A DNA stretch of 64,000 nt, taken from positions 248,001-312,000 of the forward strand of contig OW818687.1 in assembly GCA_942493275.1 (NCBI GenBank), read 5' to 3'. The notes beneath the pieces are model-generated. The model was given only the letters and a program-made list of their open reading frames with translations, was not told the origin of the DNA and did not search any database. This document shows, one piece after another, positions 58,870 to 64,000 of the stretch (positions are counted from its first letter, which is position 1; every line of letters starts with the position of its first letter). The translations under genes and the position numbers were made by a program. The DNA is from G942493275 sp942493275 (GTDB lineage Bacteria; Actinomycetota; Coriobacteriia; Anaerosomatales; PHET01).

Positions 58870-61308
58870 TCAGGCCTTGCGCACCGCTTCGCGAACCACT
58901 TCGACGCACCCGGGGGCGTCCGATGAGTACCCCGCGCCGATCGACTGCGCCCACTCCGCGGTGACCACGGCCCCGCCGACGAATACGCCCAGCTCAGGAT
59001 AGGTGTTCTTGACCGCATCGACCGTGGCCTGCATCGCCGGAAGCGTGGTCGTCATGAGTGCCGAAAGGCACACCGCGTCGGCATCAACGGCGGCATCGAC
59101 GACCTGATCGAGGCTTACGTCCACACCAAGATCCGCGACGTCGAAGCCCTGGCTCTCGAGAAGCGACACGCAGATGTCTTTTCCAATCGAGTGGATGTCA
59201 CCCTTAACGGTGGCAAAAACCACGCGTCCTGCCGAGCTCCCCGCCCCGCCCTCGGGCAGGTGAGTCTTCACGCGGGTCACGGCGGCCTTCATGGCCTCGG
59301 CAGCGACCATCATCTGCGGCAGGAACACCTCACCGCGCCCATACGCGTCGCCGAGCCGCTGTATCGCCGGCGTGAGTACCGTACCGATAACGTCCTCCGG
59401 AACGGTTCCGTCAGCGATCACCGCGTCAGCCAGCGCCGGGGCGGCGTCGGCGTCGCCTCGGAGTACGGCCGCCTCAAGCGCCTCACGCGGGTCCGCCGCC
59501 GTGGCGCTTTCCGCGGCCTGGACGCTTTCCACGCCCGCGGCGGCTTTCTCCATCGAGGACGCGAGAGCGGCTTCCCATGCCGCCCACGAATCACCGTGAG
59601 CGTCGATGTCCTCGCCCGCCGCACGCGTCTGATTCGCCAGGCGCACCGCGCCCGCGAGGGCCGCGTCGTTGGGGTTGACGATGCCGGCGTCCAGCCCCGC
59701 GGCTGCAGCGGCAGTCACGAACGCCGCGTTCAGCAGCGGCCTATCGGGCAGCCCATGGGACACGTTGCTCACGCCGAGTGTCGTCGCAAGGCCCATGGCC
59801 TTGGCTTCCCTCAGCGCAGCGAGCGTGGTGGCCGGAGCCTCAGGATCCGTGGCGGCAGTCATGACCAGAGCGTCTACCACCAGGTCCGCATCGCTCAACC
59901 CGTGGGCCCAGGCCTCGGCACGGACGCGCTCGACGATCGCGGCGCGTCCCTCGGCGGTCTCGGGAATCCCTTGGTCGTCGAGGGCGAGTACCACCACCGC
60001 GGCGCCGTAGCGAGCCGCCAGCGGGAGTACCGACTCCATCGATTCGGGGTCGCCGTTGACGCTGTTGATCAGCGCGCGTCCCGGATAGATCCTCAGTGCC
60101 CGCTCAAGCGCCACGGGGTCTGTCGTGTCGATCACCAGCGGAAGGTCCGATGCCCCGATGAGCGCGAGGACCGCTGCCGGCAGCGTCTGAGCGGCGTCCA
60201 CGCCGGCTGCGCCGACGTTCACGTCCAGCAGGTCGGCACCGGCCTGCTCCTGCTCGGCGGCAAAGGCCCTGACGACGCTCATGGAGCCCGCGAGCAGCGA
60301 CTCTTTCAGCGCCGGCTTGCCTGTCGGGTTGATGCGCTCGCCGATCATGCGCACCGGTGAACCGGCGCCCAGGGCGACCACGCCGCGGGGTCCTGCGAGC
60401 ACCGTCCCCCGCGAGCCGCGTCCCTCGATCTCGACCGGGGGCTTTTGCGCGATGGCGTCCATGATCGCGCCGGTGAACGACGGCGACGACCCGCAGCACG
60501 ATCCGATCGCCGACACGCCGGCCTGACGCGCGGCGAGCGCGAACTCGTGCATCTCGTCGGGTGTGCCTGGAAAGACGGTCTTGCCGTCGGGCCCGAGAGT
60601 CGGCATGCCAGCGTTGGGCTGCACGATGACCGGGAGCGTCGTCGCGAGCACCATGCGCTCGGCGAGCGGGAGCATCTGCGCGGGTCCCAGGCCGCAGTTG
60701 ATGCCGACGGCTGTTGCGCCGGCGGCCTCGAGGATCACGGCCGCAGCCTCAGGCCCGGTCCCGGAGAGGTCCATGCGTCCCGCGGCGCCCATCGTGACGC
60801 TCGCGAATACGGGCAGGTCGGTGACGCTGCGAACCGCGAGCAGCGCGCAGCGAACCTCGGCGATGTCGGTGAAGGTCTCGAGCAGGATCGCGTCGGGCTT
60901 CTCGGTGGCCAGAGCGGCTGCCTGCTCGGCGAAGTTGTCGAAGACCTCATCAAAGGTCGCAGGGCCGAGCGGCTCCATGACCAGCCCGCTCGGACCGATG
61001 TCGGCGAGGATGTGGGGGCCGCCGTACTGCCGAGCGACCCGGACCGCTGCCCGGTTGAACTCCTCGACGCGATCGCCGTAGCCGTACTCGGCGAGCTTGG
61101 CTTTCGATCCTCCGAATGTGTTGGTGATGGTGCACTCGCTGCCGGCCATCTTGTAGAGCGCGAATATCTGGCCGACGATCTCGGGATCCGAGACGTTGAG
61201 CAGCTCGGGGCACAGTCCGGCAGGCACCTCGGCCCGCTGCAGCATCGTGCCCATGGCTCCGTCGAGGACAAGCATCTCGCGTCCGAGCCGGCTCATGATG
61301 TCGGGCAT
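58870..61308 (-). CDS. metH: Cobalamin-dependent methionine synthase without reactivation domain
   Basis: 812 residues. Domain 1 (1 to about 290) is the homocysteine-binding barrel (DGAMGTMLQ; zinc ligands in GINCG and GSCCGSSP near residue 269). Domain 2 (about 315-570) is the methyl-tetrahydrofolate pterin barrel (GERINPTGKPALKE, DVNVGAAGVDA, LINSVNGD). Domain 3 (about 610-812) is the cap and B12 fold, with the base-off ligand in GDIHSIGKDI near residue 703. The AdoMet-binding reactivation domain of E. coli MetH is absent, as in many anaerobes. AAGGAG precedes ATG. Substrate methyl-THF can come from MetF/MetV. Confidence 0.94.
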   Translation of the reverse strand: MPDIMSRLGREMLVLDGAMGTMLQRAEVPAGLCPELLNVSDPEIVGQIFALYKMAGSECTITNTFGGSKAKLAEYGYGDRVEEFNRAAVRVARQYGGPHILADIGPSGLVMEPLGPATFDEVFDNFAEQAAALATEKPDAILLETFTDIAEVRCALLAVRSVTDLPVFASVTMGAAGRMDLSGTGPEAAAVILEAAGATAVGINCGLGPAQMLPLAERMVLATTLPVIVQPNAGMPTLGPDGKTVFPGTPDEMHEFALAARQAGVSAIGSCCGSSPSFTGAIMDAIAQKPPVEIEGRGSRGTVLAGPRGVVALGAGSPVRMIGERINPTGKPALKESLLAGSMSVVRAFAAEQEQAGADLLDVNVGAAGVDAAQTLPAAVLALIGASDLPLVIDTTDPVALERALRIYPGRALINSVNGDPESMESVLPLAARYGAAVVVLALDDQGIPETAEGRAAIVERVRAEAWAHGLSDADLVVDALVMTAATDPEAPATTLAALREAKAMGLATTLGVSNVSHGLPDRPLLNAAFVTAAAAAGLDAGIVNPNDAALAGAVRLANQTRAAGEDIDAHGDSWAAWEAALASSMEKAAAGVESVQAAESATAADPREALEAAVLRGDADAAPALADAVIADGTVPEDVIGTVLTPAIQRLGDAYGRGEVFLPQMMVAAEAMKAAVTRVKTHLPEGGAGSSAGRVVFATVKGDIHSIGKDICVSLLESQGFDVADLGVDVSLDQVVDAAVDADAVCLSALMTTTLPAMQATVDAVKNTYPELGVFVGGAVVTAEWAQSIGAGYSSDAPGCVEVVREAVRKA

Positions 61309-61393
61309 TGGTAGCTCCTTCGCGCTGTCACCGGAGAGCGCCTGGCACCTCCGTACGTCGTGTATGCATAGGATACGGCAACGGACGAGACGA

Positions 61394-61431
61394 AGGCCCC
61401 GGATTCGACGGGAAGCCGAAATCCGGGGCCT
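61394..61431 (-). terminator. Perfect 12-bp hairpin after the CWB2 gene
   Basis: AGGCCCCGGATT pairs perfectly with AATCCGGGGCCT around a 14-base loop, 19 bases after the stop of the CWB2 gene at 61450. On the minus strand the next bases are TCGTC, so it is a strong hairpin with a poor T tract. It separates this gene from metH. Confidence 0.6.
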
Positions 61432-61449
61432 GTACTCGCCGAGAAGGAG

Positions 61450-62835
61450 CTAAGGGGCGAGGGCCGCCGTGAGACCGCTCCCGACATTGTTCGACAGAAC
61501 GGAGGTCCCGCCGAACATCGTCGCCTTCTGAGTCGAGGGACCGAGCAGCGATGCGGTCTCAGGGCTGAGCGCGGGCTGGCCGCTCAGGAGCAGAACGCCC
61601 CCACGCTTGCCGAGAAAGGCGCCGCCGGACAGTGCGTCAGCGTAGCCATATCCGTTCGCTACACCCACGGCGTCGAAGGATGCCCATCCTCTGCCGACCG
61701 CTTCGGTGGCAACCGTGGCTGCCGTGGCGAAGCGGGAACCGCCCGCCCAGCGGTCACACGAGGTCAGGCCACCGTTCAGTGCGTCAACCTGCTGCAGCAC
61801 CGTGTCGCTCACGACCGCCGTACCGCCGGCGATGACCACATCCTCGATGTCCATCGTGTCGATACGGGTCGCGGCGACCGGGGTCAGGTTGCCGCTCTCG
61901 GTGAGCAGCACCGGGATCTTTTGCGAATACGCGATCGGCGAGACAGCCAACGCATCGGCGAACCCGGCGCCGGTCACGACAAACGCAGAGTCACAGCCGC
62001 CGGTGATCGCTGCGACCTCATCGGCGACCAGCGCCGCGGTCTCGTAGCGGCTCTTCCCGGCGATGCGGGTGACGTCGTAGACCTCAGAGAGCATGTCCTC
62101 GACCTCGGCAGGCAGGGCATTTGTGCCGCCCACGAGATAGACGTCGGTGACGTCGTCCGGGAAAGCGCCCCACTCGTAGCCCCACTCACCAGGGGTGACG
62201 AGCACAATAGGCGCGTCGAGCGCACCCGCGAGCCCCGAGGCCGCCAGCGCGTCGGCGTAACCGGTGCCGCTCGCCAGCACGACGGCAGTCGACGTCGTGA
62301 ACGTCGAGCGCGTGATGGCTGAGTTCGTGCCCAGTCGGCTCGCGCCCCACAGACGCTCCACCTTGTCGCTCGACTTCTGCCACGTGAGGGTGTACGTGCC
62401 GTCAAACGGCTCACCAATGCCATTGTTGACCACCACGTAGTACGTACCGGAGCGTCCCTCCGGCACGGAGTAGCTCAGATACTGCGGGAAGCGCCACACC
62501 CAGAAGTCGACGAGCTTCAGGTCGGCCATGAGAATCGGCCGCTGACCGATCTCGCCGCCCTCCTCGTACCACAGCTCCAGGTCGTACGCGCCCGCAGGCT
62601 GCATGCCGAGAGAGAGCTGAAGCTCGTCGCCCTCGGCGAGGACGACCGAGTAGACGTCCCATTCGTCGCCATCGGGAAAGCCGGGGTGAAAGTTCAACGT
62701 ATCCACCACCGGAGATGCCGGGAGCGGGACACCCGGGAAGTCATCGTCGGCAGCCGCGAACGCGGGCACCGCCGCCAACGTGAGCATGGCCAGGCTGGCC
62801 ATGACGAGCACCGACATGCGTCTAAGCACGGACAT
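61450..62835 (-). CDS. Secreted CWB2 protein with N-terminal pre-peptidase-like beta domain
   Basis: 461 residues. Signal peptide to about residue 27 (AFA). Residues 40-150 form a beta domain (DEWDVYSVVLAEGDELQLSL; GTYYVVVNNGIGEPFDGTYT) that looks like the bacterial pre-peptidase C-terminal (PPC) fold. Three CWB2 repeats follow (ASRLGTNSAITRSTF, GKSRYETAALVA, GGSRFATAATVA). A non-catalytic wall-associated protein is likely. ATG 62835 follows GGGGG at long spacing. A well-formed promoter lies upstream and a hairpin terminates it, so it is monocistronic. Confidence 0.83.
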   Translation of the reverse strand: MSVLRRMSVLVMASLAMLTLAAVPAFAAADDDFPGVPLPASPVVDTLNFHPGFPDGDEWDVYSVVLAEGDELQLSLGMQPAGAYDLELWYEEGGEIGQRPILMADLKLVDFWVWRFPQYLSYSVPEGRSGTYYVVVNNGIGEPFDGTYTLTWQKSSDKVERLWGASRLGTNSAITRSTFTTSTAVVLASGTGYADALAASGLAGALDAPIVLVTPGEWGYEWGAFPDDVTDVYLVGGTNALPAEVEDMLSEVYDVTRIAGKSRYETAALVADEVAAITGGCDSAFVVTGAGFADALAVSPIAYSQKIPVLLTESGNLTPVAATRIDTMDIEDVVIAGGTAVVSDTVLQQVDALNGGLTSCDRWAGGSRFATAATVATEAVGRGWASFDAVGVANGYGYADALSGGAFLGKRGGVLLLSGQPALSPETASLLGPSTQKATMFGGTSVLSNNVGSGLTAALAP

Positions 62836-62873
62836 CAAGAAACCCCCATCTCGCAAGTAACATGACGCGAGCG

Positions 62874-62903
62874 AATGTATCGACAGGCGGCCGATGGGGT
62901 CAA
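62874..62903 (-). promoter_or_regulatory. Promoter of the PPC/CWB2 gene, with adjacent palindrome
   Basis: TTGACC (62898-62903), 18 bases, TACATT (62874-62879) on the minus strand. The -35 overlaps a perfect palindrome CAAGAA-A-TTCTTG (62901-62913), a possible repressor site. This CWB2 gene is the only one of the four without a CRP-type site. Confidence 0.6.
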
Positions 62904-62921
62904 GAAATTCTTGCCAGCGCG

Positions 62922-63362
62922 CTACAGGCAGTTGAGCCGCCACAGCGCTGCGGCGATGATCTCGTCGTGGTCAAACGCGAGGACGGGCAGCTCGTCGACG
63001 AAGTACCATCGAGCATCCGCCGAATCGTCTCCGGCGACCACGAGCGGCTCATCGATGCCGAGATCGGCGAGGTAGGCGGCACTGGCCGTCCAACCGCGAG
63101 GGTCACGACCGGGATCCGCGAACGTCCCCACTGGGGTCATCGGCCCTTCCCAGATGAGCCCCGTCTCCTCGGCGAGTTCCCGGCGCGCGGCCTCGACGGG
63201 GCGTTCGCCCTCGTCCACGAACCCTCCGGGCAGCGCCCACCCGCCCTTGAACGGCTCGGCGCCTCTGCGCACGAGCAGTACCTTGCGGGCCGCCACGGGG
63301 CCGGAGAAGACCACCGTGTCGGTGCAGAGGGCCGGTCTGGGATATGGATACGTGTACTCCAT
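62922..63362 (-). CDS. Nudix hydrolase
   Basis: 146 residues. A complete Nudix box (G-x5-E-x7-REUxEExGU) is seen in GGFVDEGERPVEAARRELAE and the following ETGL. The FKGGWALPGGF lead-in and a C-terminal WYFVDELPVLAFDHDEII also fit. Relatives hydrolyse ADP-ribose, NADH or oxidised nucleotides; the substrate is not evident. ATG 63362 (MEYTYPYPRP) has a weak ribosome site. Confidence 0.9.
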   Translation of the reverse strand: MEYTYPYPRPALCTDTVVFSGPVAARKVLLVRRGAEPFKGGWALPGGFVDEGERPVEAARRELAEETGLIWEGPMTPVGTFADPGRDPRGWTASAAYLADLGIDEPLVVAGDDSADARWYFVDELPVLAFDHDEIIAAALWRLNCL

Positions 63363-63528
63363 GTGCCAAGTGTAGCCCAGCGCAGGGGGTTCCGTCAGCG
63401 CATGCCGCACGCCAGCAGGCACGAGCTTCCACACCATCTCCACAACGGGTTCATCAGCAGTTCGCAGTCCCGTTCCATACTGGCGATATCAGCCGGAACG
63501 ACCCGACACGGACCAGGAGGTGACCCCG

Positions 63529-63732
63529 ATGACAGGAGTGGTAGTAGCAATCGTCATCATCACCATCCTCGCCGCGTGGATCGCAACACAGCGCAGCGAG
63601 CCGGCGACGATCACCCGCAGCACCCCGATCGCCCCCCTCGACGAGGCCGAGAGGATCCTCGCCCAGCGCTACGCTCGGCGTCAGATCTCAGCCGAGGAGT
63701 ACCAGCGGATGATCACGATTCTGAAGCGATAA
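63529..63732 (+). CDS. Small membrane protein with SHOCT domain
   Basis: 67 residues. An N-terminal membrane helix (GVVVAIVIITILAAWIA) and a C-terminal SHOCT domain (DEAERILAQRYARRQISAEE, then YQRMITILK). SHOCT is a short oligomerisation motif found at protein ends. AGGAGGTGA is an ideal ribosome site for ATG 63529. Followed by a strong terminator hairpin. Function unknown. Confidence 0.82.
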   Translation: MTGVVVAIVIITILAAWIATQRSEPATITRSTPIAPLDEAERILAQRYARRQISAEEYQRMITILKR

Positions 63733-63780
63733 CACCAACCGGGGTGCCGCCCTACACCCCTTACCTCCCCTCCTTCCTTG

Positions 63781-63816
63781 CGGAACGACCCGGTCTGCCC
63801 AGGCCGGGTCGTTCCG
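63781..63816 (+). terminator. Perfect 13-bp hairpin terminator
   Basis: CGGAACGACCCGG pairs perfectly with CCGGGTCGTTCCG around a ten-base loop, 48 bases after the SHOCT gene. The T tract is poor (CGTTCGG). Confidence 0.65.
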
Positions 63817-63818
63817 CG

Positions 63819-63848
63819 TTCGGACACATAGCCACCGTCGGGTAGAAT
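63819..63848 (+). promoter_or_regulatory. Possible promoter of the ABC transporter gene
   Basis: TTCGGA, 18 bases, TAGAAT (63843-63848). The -10 is good and the -35 weak. It lies about 53 bases before the GTG at 63901. Confidence 0.4.
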
Positions 63849-63900
63849 CCCAGCGTCCGATCTCACCGCCTGTCGCCCCGCCTTCGAGAGCCGGCCCCAC

Positions 63901-64000
63901 GTGTCCTCGACGCTCTTCAGAGCCCTGCGCTTCGTCCGCGCCTACTGGGCGTTCGCCCTGCTCGGCGTGGTCTTCGTGCTCGCGTCGACGGCTGCTGACC
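63901..64000 (+). CDS. Probable ABC transporter permease/ATPase, 5' end only
   Basis: The frame opens with GTG 63901 and stays open for 33 codons to the window edge. The encoded start (LFRALRFVRAYWAFALLGVV and onward FVLASTAAD) looks like the first membrane helix of an exporter-type ABC half-transporter. The ribosome site is weak and the piece is short, so the assignment is tentative. Confidence 0.45.
   Translation, partial: MSSTLFRALRFVRAYWAFALLGVVFVLASTAAD

Noticed and set aside
61309..61449. Cobalamin or SAM riboswitch before metH.
   Set aside because: The 140-base interval has only a terminator-type hairpin belonging to the upstream gene. I see no B12-box or SAM-type core.

Overview
The window is GC-rich, gene-dense bacterial DNA with no rRNA, tRNA, insertion sequence or CRISPR array that I could find. 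Gene content points to Actinomycetota, probably an anaerobic lineage near Coriobacteriia. The pointers are a DUF2469 protein (a family I know mainly from actinobacteria), four proteins with cell-wall-binding repeat 2 (CWB2) domains, a twelve-haem cytochrome, a MetV/MetF pair, a cobalamin-type MetH and GatCAB. The lineage is inferred from gene content only. Genes are packed into overlapping runs in which the stop of one gene and the start of the next share ATGA, GTGA or similar.

Layout. 1-2161: partial leuC (minus strand) and a histone-deacetylase-like hydrolase. 2158-12938: minus-strand runs carrying a NlpC/P60-CWB2 surface protein, rlmKL, a YgjP-type metalloprotease, a BrkB membrane protein, a NYN/LOTUS RNA-associated protein, small redox enzymes and DegV, plus one glutaredoxin on the plus strand. 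13100-17438: a plus-strand run of cyclic 2,3-diphosphoglycerate synthetase, two PH-domain membrane proteins and carbamate kinase. 17554-21286: an unrecognised protein, the NAD-salvage pair pncB-pncA, and a hydrolase.

21427-25811 is the most unusual region. It holds a dicluster ferredoxin protein, a twelve-haem membrane cytochrome, two membrane proteins sharing one unrecognised N-terminal domain, and a small cysteine-rich protein. One of the paired membrane proteins continues through an in-frame UGA into a thioredoxin fold, so that the UGA replaces the first cysteine of the CxxC site. A GGUC-loop hairpin lies just downstream. I read it as a selenoprotein of an envelope redox system.

25969-43728: glpK, a DEAD-box helicase, gatB, a potassium channel, a PASTA protein, rocD, gatC-gatA, two CPBP membrane proteases (one fused to a ferredoxin domain), ligA, DUF2469, and a ferritin-like/GGDEF protein. 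43740-49448: a CWB2 protein, then metV-metF-lpd-lipA, which serves folate and lipoate one-carbon metabolism. 49544-58684: one long minus-strand envelope run (TolB-like/CWB2 protein, IPT/TIG protein, GT2 glycosyltransferase, small anchored protein, LtaS-like transferase, UDP-GlcNAc 2-epimerase). 58870-64000: metH, another CWB2 protein, a Nudix hydrolase, a SHOCT protein and the first codons of a probable ABC transporter.

A CRP/FNR-type palindrome (GTGA-N6-TCAC) recurs in intergenic DNA before five genes, with a degenerate sixth copy. Four copies read GTGACGG-NNN-TCAC in the direction of the downstream gene. This suggests one regulator links surface CWB2 proteins, the redox region and two proteins of unknown function. 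Its gene is not in the window.
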